The translations under genes and the position numbers were made by a program. From Ectobacillus sp048976805 (GTDB lineage: Bacteria > Bacillota > Bacilli > Bacillales > Bacillaceae_G), in assembly GCA_048976805.1 (NCBI GenBank), contig JBHGUR010000080.1, positions 1 through 51,719 of the forward strand: a stretch of DNA of 51,719 bases, given 5' to 3'. Below the pieces are notes generated by a model. The model saw only the letters and a list, made by a program, of their open reading frames with translations, did no database searches and had not been told where the DNA came from. Positions 8,015 to 16,288 of this stretch are shown in pieces (position 1 is the first letter of the stretch; every line of letters begins with the position of its first letter).

Positions 8015-10435
8015 CTAATGATTTAATTTTACTTTTTGAAGACGCAGTGCATTCAAGACAACGGACACGGAGCTGAAGGCCATTGCTGCTCCGGCCACCC
8101 ATGGAGCAAGGAAGCCTGCTGCTGCAATAGGAATGCCGAGCGCATTATAAGCAAAAGCCCAGAACAGATTTTGCTTAATGTTCCTTATTGTTTTGCGGCT
8201 CATTAAAATCGCATCGGCAATGCTGTTTAAATCGCCGCGGATGAGCGTGATATCCGCTGATTCGATGGCTACATCCGTACCAGTGCCAATCGCCATGCCA
8301 ATATCCGCAACGGCTAAAGCAGGAGCATCGTTGATTCCATCACCAACCATGGCCACCTTTTTCCCTGTATTCTGTAATTTCTTAATTTCTTCCGCCTTTT
8401 GTTCAGGAAGTACGTCCGCAATCACGTAATCAACACCGACTTCTTCACCGATTGCTTTGGCCGTCCGTTCATTGTCCCCCGTAAGCATGATTACTTCAAT
8501 GCCCATTTCCTTCAACCGCTCGATTGCTTGTTTCGATGTTTCTTTCACCGTATCACTGACCGCCACTAAACCAGCAAACTCGCCGTCAATACTTGCAAGC
8601 ATCGCCGTTTTCCCTTTTTCCTCAAATTGTTCCATTTGGGATAAAACCGGCGTTATATCCACAAGATTGGCTTGCATGAATCTTCTATTTCCAACAAGCA
8701 CTTTTTTCCCTGCTACGATTCCCTGCACACCAAGTCCCGGAATGGCTTGAAATTCCTGAACTTCTTGTAAAGCGATTCCCCGTGCTTCAATTCCTTTTAC
8801 AATCGCTTGGGCCAACGGATGTTCCGACTGCTTTTCCACAGAACCAATAAGAGAGAGGAAAGTCAGTTCATCTTTGCCTGCTGCCAGCACCACGTCAGTT
8901 AGTGCAGGCTCGCCTTTAGTGACGGTTCCTGTTTTATCAACTACCACCGTGTCAAGCTGGTGGGTTTGTTCAAGATATTCGCCGCCTTTGAATAAAATGC
9001 CGTACTCTGCCGCCCTGCCGGTACCTGCCATAATGGATGTCGGTGTGGCAAGACCCAATGCGCATGGACAGGCAATGACGAGCACTGAAATCATTGCTTC
9101 CAAGGCTGGCGTCACTTCTCCCGGTGCAATGAAGAAAATCCAAATCACAAATGTAATGACGGCAATTCCCACAACAATGGGCACAAAAATGCCGGAAATT
9201 TTATCTGCTAAACGCTGGATTGGCGCTTTTTTTCCTTGGGCATCTTCCACCACTTTAATAATTTGCGCAAGAGCCGTATCTCTCCCAACTTTTGTAGCTT
9301 TCATTTTGATGAAGCCGTTTTTATTGATGGTGGATCCGAACACTAGGGAACCAGCCGTTTTATCGACAGGAATGCTTTCACCTGTTAACATCGATTCATC
9401 AACAACCGTATTTCCTTCTATTACTTCGCCGTCCACCGGAATTTTCTCGCCGGGCTTCACAAGGATGATATCTCCTGCTACCACTTCTTCAAGGGGAATT
9501 TCCTTTTCTACTCCATTTCTGACCACTCTCGCTTGTTTTGCCTGCAAGCCCATTAGCTTCTTAATCGCTTCAGAAGAACGCCCTTTTGCTTTTGCTTCAA
9601 ACAATTTCCCTAAAAGAATTAAAGTAATTAACACCGCGCTCGTTTCAAAATAAAGCTGTGGATGCACAGTAGTGGATTCAAAGGTTTTAATGGTTTGATA
9701 TAAACTGTAAAAATATGCAGCGGATGTGCCGAGAGCCACCAATACATCCATATTTGCGCTGCCGTTTTTCAATGCTTTAAAGGCGCTTGTGTAAAATTGC
9801 CATCCAATAATAAATTGCACAGGTGTAGCAAAGGCCATTTGCACCCATGGATTCATTAAAAAATCAGGCATATATATAAAGGAAGTAAAAGGAAAATGAC
9901 CGACCATTGTCCATAACAATGGCACTGAAAGAATGGCTGCTGCGAGAAATTTGATGAATTGCTTTTTCATTTCCTGCTCCCGAAAGTCAACCGTTTCCTT
10001 CTTATTATCTTCAAGGTGGGCGCCGTAGCCCAATTTTTCAATCCGTTGAATGATATCGGAAACGTTCACTTCAGCAGGGTTAAATTCAACCGTTGCATTT
10101 TCTAAAGCCAGGTTGACAGTCGCATTAGTCACGCCAGGCATTTTGTTAAGTCCTTTTTCAATACGATTGGCACAAGCGGCACAAGTCATCCCTGTAATGA
10201 CGAGTTCCTTTTTCTCTTTCACCACGCCATAGCCTAAATCTTCAATTTTCTTTTCCAAGTCTTTAACGCTAACTTGGTTCGGATCATATTGTATCGTTGA
10301 TTTTTCTAATGCTAGATTGACATTGGCATTTTCCACGCCAGGCATTTTCTTTAACCCTTTTTCAATGCGGTTGGCGCAGGCTGCACAAGTCATTCCTGTA
10401 ATTTGAAGGGTTGTTTCTTTCAAATTTTTATTCAT
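8015..10435 (-). CDS. copA: Copper-exporting P1B-type ATPase
   Basis: 806 residues. Two N-terminal heavy-metal-associated domains carry GMTCAAC (CxxC at residues 17-20 and 85-88). The membrane CPC ion-binding motif is in VIACPCALGLATP, the phosphorylated aspartate in DKTGT, and the hinge in GDGINDAPA. The end of the protein has the MAFSSVSVVLNALRL helix typical of Cu(I) pumps. It sits in the cytoplasmic membrane and moves Cu(I) outwards using ATP, receiving copper from CopZ. Third gene of the csoR-copZ-copA operon. The gap to copZ (about 100 bases) is longer than usual and shows no ORF. Confidence 0.97.
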   Translation of the reverse strand: MNKNLKETTLQITGMTCAACANRIEKGLKKMPGVENANVNLALEKSTIQYDPNQVSVKDLEKKIEDLGYGVVKEKKELVITGMTCAACANRIEKGLNKMPGVTNATVNLALENATVEFNPAEVNVSDIIQRIEKLGYGAHLEDNKKETVDFREQEMKKQFIKFLAAAILSVPLLWTMVGHFPFTSFIYMPDFLMNPWVQMAFATPVQFIIGWQFYTSAFKALKNGSANMDVLVALGTSAAYFYSLYQTIKTFESTTVHPQLYFETSAVLITLILLGKLFEAKAKGRSSEAIKKLMGLQAKQARVVRNGVEKEIPLEEVVAGDIILVKPGEKIPVDGEVIEGNTVVDESMLTGESIPVDKTAGSLVFGSTINKNGFIKMKATKVGRDTALAQIIKVVEDAQGKKAPIQRLADKISGIFVPIVVGIAVITFVIWIFFIAPGEVTPALEAMISVLVIACPCALGLATPTSIMAGTGRAAEYGILFKGGEYLEQTHQLDTVVVDKTGTVTKGEPALTDVVLAAGKDELTFLSLIGSVEKQSEHPLAQAIVKGIEARGIALQEVQEFQAIPGLGVQGIVAGKKVLVGNRRFMQANLVDITPVLSQMEQFEEKGKTAMLASIDGEFAGLVAVSDTVKETSKQAIERLKEMGIEVIMLTGDNERTAKAIGEEVGVDYVIADVLPEQKAEEIKKLQNTGKKVAMVGDGINDAPALAVADIGMAIGTGTDVAIESADITLIRGDLNSIADAILMSRKTIRNIKQNLFWAFAYNALGIPIAAAGFLAPWVAGAAMAFSSVSVVLNALRLQKVKLNH

Positions 10436-10541
10436 TATGAGCTCACCCTGTCGATATTGTCACGAAATCAGGAGATATGTTCACAAAATCAGTCATTTCC
10501 GCCACCAAAATTGTCGTTACGTTCACAGAATCCGTTGAATA

Positions 10542-10748
10542 TTATTCCACATCATAGCCTTGGTCATCGATTGTCTCTTTGATTTGTTCTAAAGTAACTT
10601 TGGATTGGTCAAATGTAACATTCACTTGGCCCGCTTCTAAATTTACTTTTACCTCTTGTACACCGTCTAATGCGCCAACGCTACCTTCCACCGCTTTTAC
10701 GCAATGATTGCAAGACATTCCTTTTACGTTTAATGTTACAGTTTCCAT
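10542..10748 (-). CDS. copZ: Copper chaperone CopZ
   Basis: 68 residues forming one HMA domain. The Cu(I) site is GMSCNHC near residue 10, and the C-terminal DDQGYDVE closes the fold as in B. subtilis CopZ. It carries Cu(I) in the cytosol to CopA. A GTG two codons upstream is in frame, but GGAGG is well placed for the ATG at 10748. It lies 15 bases after the csoR stop. Confidence 0.95.
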   Translation of the reverse strand: METVTLNVKGMSCNHCVKAVEGSVGALDGVQEVKVNLEAGQVNVTFDQSKVTLEQIKETIDDQGYDVE

Positions 10749-10763
10749 GAACACTCCTCCTCT

Positions 10764-11060
10764 TTATTTTTTCATTAATTTTTGAATTGTTACGATTAAT
10801 TCATCAAGTATTTCTTGGTCGCCTTCTTGTAGTCGGCTGACGACGCATCCTTTAATATGGCCTGCCAATAAAATTTTCGCCACACTATTCAGCGCTGATT
10901 GAGTAGCTGCAATTTGTGTGATGACATCATCACAGTAAACATCCCGTTCAATCATACCTTTAATGCCCCGAATTTGTCCTTCAATCCGATTTAAACGGGT
11001 TATTAAGTCCCTTTTAACATGGTCTGGATGATGGCTTCTTCGGTAGGAACAATTTTCCAG
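10764..11060 (-). CDS. csoR: Copper-sensing repressor CsoR, apparent CTG start
   Basis: All-helical Cu(I)-responsive repressor of about 98 residues. The family core RLNRIEGQIRGIKGMIERDVYCDD and the copper ligands are present: C43, H68 and C72 if the first residue is the CTG at 11060, matching the Cys-His-Cys triad of known CsoR proteins. The frame is open to a TTG at 11096, but that codon overlaps the promoter -10 box. The only good ribosome site, GGAGG at 11070-11074, is 9 bases before CTG 11060; a TTG at 11069 touches it. A CTG start is therefore the best reading. It represses its own operon with copZ and copA through the operator at 11096-11112. Confidence 0.9.
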   Translation of the reverse strand: MENCSYRRSHHPDHVKRDLITRLNRIEGQIRGIKGMIERDVYCDDVITQIAATQSALNSVAKILLAGHIKGCVVSRLQEGDQEILDELIVTIQKLMKK

Positions 11061-11087
11061 CTTTATCAACCTCCATTTCTTAAATTC

Positions 11088-11117
11088 ATTATACAATACC
11101 CATGTATGGTATGTAAA
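11088..11117 (-). promoter_or_regulatory. cop operon promoter with CsoR operator
   Basis: On the minus strand, TTTACA (11117-11112) and TATAAT (11093-11088) are 18 bases apart. Between them lies the inverted repeat ATACC-N7-GGTAT (11096-11112), with the TACCC...GGTA character of CsoR operators. A repressor bound there would cover the spacer and block RNA polymerase. Confidence 0.8.
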
Positions 11118-11124
11118 TGAGAAA

Positions 11125-11154
11125 CAAAAGGATCCCTCTCGGTTGATCCTTTTG
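11125..11154 (-). terminator. Terminator of the left ger operon
   Basis: 10-bp perfect stem CAAAAGGATC/GATCCTTTTG with a 10-base loop, just past the gerC-like stop. Confidence 0.85.
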
Positions 11155-11165
11155 CATAGAATTTG

Positions 11166-12290
11166 CTATTGAATACTTCCGGTACTTTTCAAACTTGAAT
11201 CTACCTTGACTTCTACATCGGCGTTTTGAAAAGCAGAAAGCCATTCCTTGTCGTTCATTCGATTTTTCGGCAGCGTATGGGAATTTAAGCTTAAACCAAA
11301 ACCAATAGGATCATACCCTTCTCTTTTCAGCTCATTAATAATAGAAGTTACTTTTTCCTTCATTTCCTCATCCAATAGTTTACTGTATCTAGGCAATTCT
11401 TTATTCCTCAAAGAATTTTTTGATTCTGTAATAATTCCTGCAAGCTTAATATCCACCTTGATGGACACTTTATGATTATCTTTTATATCTACCGTGTAGT
11501 GGGGTTTAATCGTATCAAGTCTGGTAACAAAAAGCTCATCTTCCCTTTTCACCCTATAAAAAATACTTTTTGCCTCATTGGAAAGCAATTTGACAAGCAA
11601 TGTTTTTTCGGAATCCAGTTCGTAAGGCGGTTTATCTTCCTCTAATACAATCGATTTATTAATAATAAAATGAGTTTTTGATTCATCCATTTCAACAATA
11701 GGCAAGATTGGACTAATTCCGTCCTCTTTCATTCTTCTTCTGAAATCAAAGACAAAGGAAGTGACAATGTATGAAGTTTCCGCCCCGCTATTGTCAAAAT
11801 AGTTGAAAATGGTCGGCTGCAATGCGGTTTCTCCTGCAGGGGCAAATTTTACTATTTCTTCTGCATTCGGTCTGCCCACCGCAAAATAAGAAATCATTTG
11901 AATATCCGGCCTCCGGATTAGAAAATCCAAAATGACCTTATTTTTTTTGTTTTGCAGCATTTTCTCGCCAACCACAATCAGCTTCGAATGTCCAAAATCC
12001 AGTTCTTTATCAATATGAGATTCCAATAGAGAAATCGTTTCATCCATGGTCAATCCTTCTTTAATCAGATAGGTATATTCCGGCGCGGGGTTTTCCTTAA
12101 AAGAACTCGTCGGCACATAAAGTTTTAAAATGATTTTATAGGGATTATCTGGATTCCCTGATTCATCAATCCCAATCATTGAAACAAAGACCATCTTATC
12201 AATATCTTTAAACTCCCCGCAGCCTGAAAGCAGGATTAGAGAGGAAATAGAAGCCAGGATGAAAAATTTAGTTTTTACTGTCTTTAGCAC
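11166..12290 (-). CDS. Spore germination lipoprotein, Ger(x)C family
   Basis: 374 residues. An N-terminal signal ends in the lipobox LLSGC, and the mature protein begins GEFKDIDKMVFVSMIGIDE, the conserved GerC opening (strand after 'xxDKM.FV'). The C-terminal segment with EGYDPIGFGLSLNSH is the family's end region. GerC subunits are lipid-anchored on the outer face of the spore inner membrane and are needed for nutrient-triggered germination. The start is a GTG preceded by AGGAGG at 7 bases; the gene overlaps the end of gerB by 23 bases, so translation is likely coupled. Which germinant it serves cannot be read. Confidence 0.9.
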   Translation of the reverse strand: MLKTVKTKFFILASISSLILLSGCGEFKDIDKMVFVSMIGIDESGNPDNPYKIILKLYVPTSSFKENPAPEYTYLIKEGLTMDETISLLESHIDKELDFGHSKLIVVGEKMLQNKKNKVILDFLIRRPDIQMISYFAVGRPNAEEIVKFAPAGETALQPTIFNYFDNSGAETSYIVTSFVFDFRRRMKEDGISPILPIVEMDESKTHFIINKSIVLEEDKPPYELDSEKTLLVKLLSNEAKSIFYRVKREDELFVTRLDTIKPHYTVDIKDNHKVSIKVDIKLAGIITESKNSLRNKELPRYSKLLDEEMKEKVTSIINELKREGYDPIGFGLSLNSHTLPKNRMNDKEWLSAFQNADVEVKVDSSLKSTGSIQ

Positions 12291-13380
12291 CTTTCATCCT
12301 CCTAGCAATGTAAAAAAGTAAAAAAATCATGCCAAAAAAGTTTACAGCGATTAGATTAAAAAAGTATTTCGAATACTGGAACAATTGATACTCTGTCAAC
12401 GTTACAATCAAAAATAAAGAAGCAGCTGTAAAAAAGAGGATAATGATCAAATAACCAATCGGAATGTCTTTATACTTTATTTTCTCTAATCGGAAGACAA
12501 ACTTAAACAACTCGACTGCCACATGCCAATGAATCAAGATACTCAAAAAAGCCATGGACAAATTAAGAAGCAGAAAGACGTAGACTAACCGTTCAATTAA
12601 AAAGAATTTCATTCTCATGGAGTCACTCGTTGCGACCCATGGATAGACCAACTCATCAATTGACTTTAAACCGTGAAACCCCATTGGAATAAAGTAAGTG
12701 GTAAAAATCGTTGCAATGGAGCTAAAAGCAACCACTATTATCTGTTTCAAACCAAAGTTTTGTTTTTGCGTAAAGAAACGGTTAAAAATGACGAGATTCA
12801 CCACACCAAGGGATAAAAAAATGCAGGCAGTTATGACATTCATATTCGGCATTTCCACCACATGCAGCATGGCCGCTTTAATAAAATCCCAATCTAAACT
12901 TTTGCTTGTATAGGCTTTAATAATAATAAAAATGATAATAGGGAAATTTATTAAAAAAATGATTTCAATTGTATATAACACTCGATCCGTTTTCATAAAG
13001 CATCCAAAAATAATCGATACAATTAACGTCAATCCAAGAAGTATGATTGGAATATCAGGCGTTAAATATCGTATTAGCAAAAAGGTGTAAGTGATTAAAG
13101 TACTCGCCCCTGCTACAAACCACATGATGGCCATAAAACAAAGCAATGGATAATAAAACCATTTTGGCATTGTTTTCACTAATAGTTCAGGAAAAGTCAT
13201 CCCCGGATAGGCGTAAAAAAATTTTGTATAAATGACCACAATGACTAATCCTAACATTGCCCCGACAATTAAAGCGGAAACAGCCCCATCTTCCCTATAA
13301 TAGAGAAGAATGGTAGGAACAGCGGAAATAATATTGGCAATCATATTAATCAAAATTAAATAATAATAAAATCGACTCAA
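12268..13380 (-). CDS. Spore germination permease-like protein, GerAB family
   Basis: 370 residues, almost entirely hydrophobic with about ten membrane helices, of the GerAB/endospore germination permease branch of the APC superfamily. It is the probable germinant-binding subunit in the spore inner membrane. The start is TTG at 13380 with GGAGGGAGAGG upstream; TTGA overlaps the gerA stop by 4 bases. The order A-B-C is the standard ger order. Confidence 0.92.
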   Translation of the reverse strand: MSRFYYYLILINMIANIISAVPTILLYYREDGAVSALIVGAMLGLVIVVIYTKFFYAYPGMTFPELLVKTMPKWFYYPLLCFMAIMWFVAGASTLITYTFLLIRYLTPDIPIILLGLTLIVSIIFGCFMKTDRVLYTIEIIFLINFPIIIFIIIKAYTSKSLDWDFIKAAMLHVVEMPNMNVITACIFLSLGVVNLVIFNRFFTQKQNFGLKQIIVVAFSSIATIFTTYFIPMGFHGLKSIDELVYPWVATSDSMRMKFFLIERLVYVFLLLNLSMAFLSILIHWHVAVELFKFVFRLEKIKYKDIPIGYLIIILFFTAASLFLIVTLTEYQLFQYSKYFFNLIAVNFFGMIFLLFYIARRMKGAKDSKN

Positions 13381-14720
13381 GCCTCTCCCTCCGACTTCTT
13401 GTTCCCTTTACGGTAGTTATACACTCTTAAAAACGGTTCCCCAAAGCTTGTTTGATTCACGAGATACATAATGAGGCACAAAAATCCAAGGGTGAGGCCG
13501 GCCAACCCAAAAATACTTGCAACGACAATCAAAAGCAGCCGGACAATGCGGATGGCAAAAGCCATTTCATTTACAGGAATAACGAAGGTGGAAATCGCAA
13601 CGGCTGATACGATAATGACCATAATGCTTGAAGCTAGGGCCGCTTCCGTCACAGCTGTACCTAAAATCAAACCTCCAACCGTTGCTGCTGTGGCACTGAT
13701 GGCTTTTGGAAGACGAATACTCGCCTCAAGCAAAAGTTCCATAAAAAAAAGCATGAACAGAACTTCTACAAAGGATGTAAACGGAACCCCCATCCGGCTC
13801 CCTGCAATGGTCAACATGAATTCCGTCCTAAAAACTTCAGGAGAAAAGGAGGCAGCTCCAATATAAATACCTGGAAGCAAAAGACATACAAAAATCCCAA
13901 GATACCGCAGCAATTTTAAATAATTAGAAATCACAAACGTATGATAGTTATCTTCCATAGTTGTCATAAAATCAAAAAATACAACAGGAGCCATCATACA
14001 TTGTGGACTTCCGTCGACGAGCAGCACAATTTTCCCTCCGGCCAGATTATAAACAATCCGGTCAGGCCGCTCTGTTAAAAGCATTTGAGGGAATAAGGAA
14101 AAACGCTTTTGGTTTAAAAAATTACTGAATTGAGGGGATTCTGTAATGACCTGCTTATCAATTTCCTTAAGTTTTTCTTTAATCATTTCTAATGCCGTTG
14201 TTTTCACTTTTTCCTGATCGTAAATAACGGCTACTTTCGGTTTGTTCACTTCCCCTTTCAAAAAATATTCAATGGTTAAAGAAGGCTCGTGATAAAAGGA
14301 GCGAATGATGTTAATATTAGTCATTAAATTATCGCTCAGGGCGAGTTCCGAACCATGGATGGTTGTTTCAACAGAAGTGGAATTGACATCGCTATTTTTT
14401 GACAACTTGAAGTCAATAGCATACAAGTTTTCTTGAATTTCAACGAGTACATTCCCTTCCATGACATATAATAGCCCTTCTTCTTTTGAAGGCACTTCTT
14501 GAAATTGCGGCAAGGCCATTAAATACACCTGTAATTTTTCTTCTGAATCGATTTCAAAAAACGGTTGCAGAATGTATTTCTGAAACAATTCCTGGTCGAT
14601 TAGAGATTTAATGTATAATACGGTTATTTTTTTATTGTCCAATTCCAATGGTTTGTATGTTAATTCAACGGTATCGTTAAATTGGTTCATAATCCATGAA
14701 AGGATTTCCTTTGAAGACAT
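13377..14720 (-). CDS. Spore germination protein, GerAA family, short form
   Basis: 447 residues. The N-terminal soluble domain is about 240 residues and contains SLFPQMLLTERPDRI and the VLLVDGSPQCMMAPVVFFDFM stretch that precedes the membrane part. About five helices follow, including RMGVPFTSFVEVLFMLF and the GGLILGTAVTEA helix. It lacks the hydrophilic N-terminal extension seen in the second GerA-type protein at 22539. GGAG precedes the ATG. GerA subunits form an oligomeric ion channel in current models of germination (established for B. subtilis GerAA); that role here is by homology. Confidence 0.92.
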   Translation of the reverse strand: MSSKEILSWIMNQFNDTVELTYKPLELDNKKITVLYIKSLIDQELFQKYILQPFFEIDSEEKLQVYLMALPQFQEVPSKEEGLLYVMEGNVLVEIQENLYAIDFKLSKNSDVNSTSVETTIHGSELALSDNLMTNINIIRSFYHEPSLTIEYFLKGEVNKPKVAVIYDQEKVKTTALEMIKEKLKEIDKQVITESPQFSNFLNQKRFSLFPQMLLTERPDRIVYNLAGGKIVLLVDGSPQCMMAPVVFFDFMTTMEDNYHTFVISNYLKLLRYLGIFVCLLLPGIYIGAASFSPEVFRTEFMLTIAGSRMGVPFTSFVEVLFMLFFMELLLEASIRLPKAISATAATVGGLILGTAVTEAALASSIMVIIVSAVAISTFVIPVNEMAFAIRIVRLLLIVVASIFGLAGLTLGFLCLIMYLVNQTSFGEPFLRVYNYRKGNKKSEGEA

Positions 14721-14868
14721 TGGCTTTTATCTCCAATCTTCTTTAGAGTAATAACAGCTCTAGTTATAGAATATCCAAAAATAATCCAACTATTACGTAC
14801 TTCTTATAAGTTCAAAAAAAGCATATATTAGCCATGCGAAGGAAACTTCCATATAAAAATAAAAAATG

Positions 14869-14904
14869 GGCTGTTCAGAAAGTCGAACACTTTCGGAAAC
14901 AGCC
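14869..14904 (-). terminator. Terminator-like hairpin upstream of the left ger operon
   Basis: GGCTGTT/AACAGCC outer stem with inner AAAGT/ACTTT, followed on the minus strand by a T-rich stretch. It would stop transcripts arriving from the acyltransferase side. Confidence 0.6.
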
Positions 14905-15026
14905 TTACTTCTTATAATAATATTCTCTTACAAACTTTCCCTGCGGTGGTCACAAAACGCGCCTCCTCGTCGCAATTTTTCTGCGGTGAAAGCACTACAG
15001 CCGCAAAGGGGGGCTGGGACAAATCT

Positions 15027-15068
15027 AAAAAAACATCATTTTCACCAAGGAGAAAATGATGTTTTTTT
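15027..15068. terminator. Strong bidirectional hairpin
   Basis: A 17-bp stem (15027-15043 with 15052-15068) with A7 and T7 edges, in gene-free DNA next to the palindromic repeats. It could terminate in both directions. Confidence 0.7.
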
Positions 15069-15079
15069 GATATGTTATT

Positions 15080-15290
15080 AAAATTGATTTCCGTTCCGGG
15101 GACGCTTTCCGCGGGCCCGGCTCGAGCCTCCTCGGAGCTCATTACTTCGCTCCTGCGGTGTCTCGAGACACGGGCTGTTCCCGCAGGAGTCGCCCCGTCA
15201 CTCCAATCAATTTTTAGTTATATCAATTTTTTATCAAAACTCTTTCAACTGCCCCTTTAATTTTTTGTTTATGTCCCATCCTCTTTTTTT
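15080..15290. repeat. Palindromic intergenic repeat, copy A
   Basis: GC-rich element inside AT-rich DNA. It starts AAATTGATTTCC, then GGGGACGCTTTCCGCGGG, and ends GTCGCCCCGTCACTCCAATC followed by a T-rich tail ending in TTTGTTTATGTCCCA. ATTGATT and AATCAAT bracket the GC core, which folds on itself (CTCGAG, GCGGGC and CCGCAGG arms). Copy B follows directly. No start codon with a ribosome site supports a protein here, so I treat the short ORFs in it as chance. Confidence 0.75.
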
Positions 15291-15550
15291 AAAATTGATT
15301 TCCCTTCCGGGGACGCTTTCCGCGGGCCCGGCTAGACTCTCCTCTGATTCATTCCTTCGCTCCTCGTAGTCTTGAGAGGGATTGTTGCAGGAAAGCTTTG
15401 AATTTACTTCCTTGAGCTTGCTCCGCTTTGCGACTAAGCGTGCGCGACAGAAACTTGCCCCGTCACGCCAATCAATTTTTCGTTCTATCAATTTTTTATC
15501 AAAATTCTTTCAGCTGCCCCTATAATTTTTTGTTTATGTCCCAGACTCTT
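15291..15550. repeat. Palindromic intergenic repeat, copy B
   Basis: Direct repeat of copy A: same left edge (AAAATTGATTTCCCTTCCGG), same GGGGACGCTTTCCGCGGGCC block, same right edge (CAATCAATTTTTCG...) and same T-rich tail ending TTTGTTTATGTCCCA. The interior is about 50 bases longer and diverged. It ends just before the acyltransferase stop. Confidence 0.75.
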
Positions 15551-15576
15551 TATTTGTTTAGCTCTTATGTATTTAG

Positions 15577-16272
15577 TTATTCAACATCGCCGCATTTTTT
15601 CGCAAGTTCATACAATTTGTTTTTCATATGCTCTCCAATCCGCTTTTGTCCGCTTGAAAAATCTTCATTGTCTTGAAAAGCAACGGGTTCATCGGATATA
15701 ATGAGACGATTTTTTTTGCTGACGTATAAGGGAACAAATTGCACATGCTGTCCTGTTTCCTTGAAATAATATTTTTCGATAAACAAATATCCTTCATGCA
15801 TATCCTTTGTTTCATTGGATGTGCTCGTATAATCAATCGTTGGGTAAATGACGATGCTTTCGCCTTTTTTTAAGGCTTCCACTGTCAGTTGAAAGGTTTT
15901 GATGATTTTTTTTGATCCTCTATATACAGGAATACCCTTTCCTGATTTTAACAAGTTAGCGATTACAAAAGAAATGGGATAAGCGCAAATTTTAGCAATG
16001 GTTGGATTCATGCCAAATCTCTTTGTAAATGTGTAATCCACATATTGTTGGAAGCATTTTTTGCGGTCTAGAAATACATGCAATATCCAAGTTCTCAAAC
16101 TTTTTGGAAACCATAAGTAAATAATAAATGGACTAAAGAGATTTTGATGATGGGAAATGTAAACTACGGGATCTTTAACTTTTTCGTTAATTTGGATGCG
16201 ATAAGCCGGGTATATTTTTCGAACAATCCATTGAGAGATGAGAAAGAACTTGCCGTAAAAATTAGATGTCAT
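15577..16272 (-). CDS. PlsC-like acyltransferase with unusual catalytic motif
   Basis: 231 residues resembling lysophosphatidate/1-acyl-glycerol-phosphate acyltransferases. Motif I reads SHHQNLFSPF where the family has HX4D, so the catalytic aspartate position is serine. The PVYRGSKK motif that binds the phosphate group is kept. The FPEGTRS motif is replaced by IYPTIDYTSTS. Either this is a divergent branch with another acceptor or the enzyme is inactive. A hydrophobic patch (PISFVIANLL) suggests membrane association. AAGGTGAAG precedes the ATG. It lies 16 bases behind the GT2 gene, so both probably act on the same envelope lipid or glycolipid (inference). Confidence 0.65.
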   Translation of the reverse strand: MTSNFYGKFFLISQWIVRKIYPAYRIQINEKVKDPVVYISHHQNLFSPFIIYLWFPKSLRTWILHVFLDRKKCFQQYVDYTFTKRFGMNPTIAKICAYPISFVIANLLKSGKGIPVYRGSKKIIKTFQLTVEALKKGESIVIYPTIDYTSTSNETKDMHEGYLFIEKYYFKETGQHVQFVPLYVSKKNRLIISDEPVAFQDNEDFSSGQKRIGEHMKNKLYELAKKCGDVE

Positions 16273-16288
16273 GTTCTTTTCTTCACCT

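Noticed and set aside
8874..9653. Long plus-strand frame (259 codons) inside copA
   Set aside because: Antisense shadow of a gene with clear P-type ATPase motifs; Ser/Thr/Pro-rich translation typical of reverse-strand frames.
14866..15491. Several short frames in the repeat region before the acyltransferase
   Set aside because: They run through the palindromic repeats in both copies without a ribosome site and are not preserved between the copies.
15080..15550. CRISPR array
   Set aside because: Only two long, diverged direct copies with no spacers between them and no cas genes in the window.
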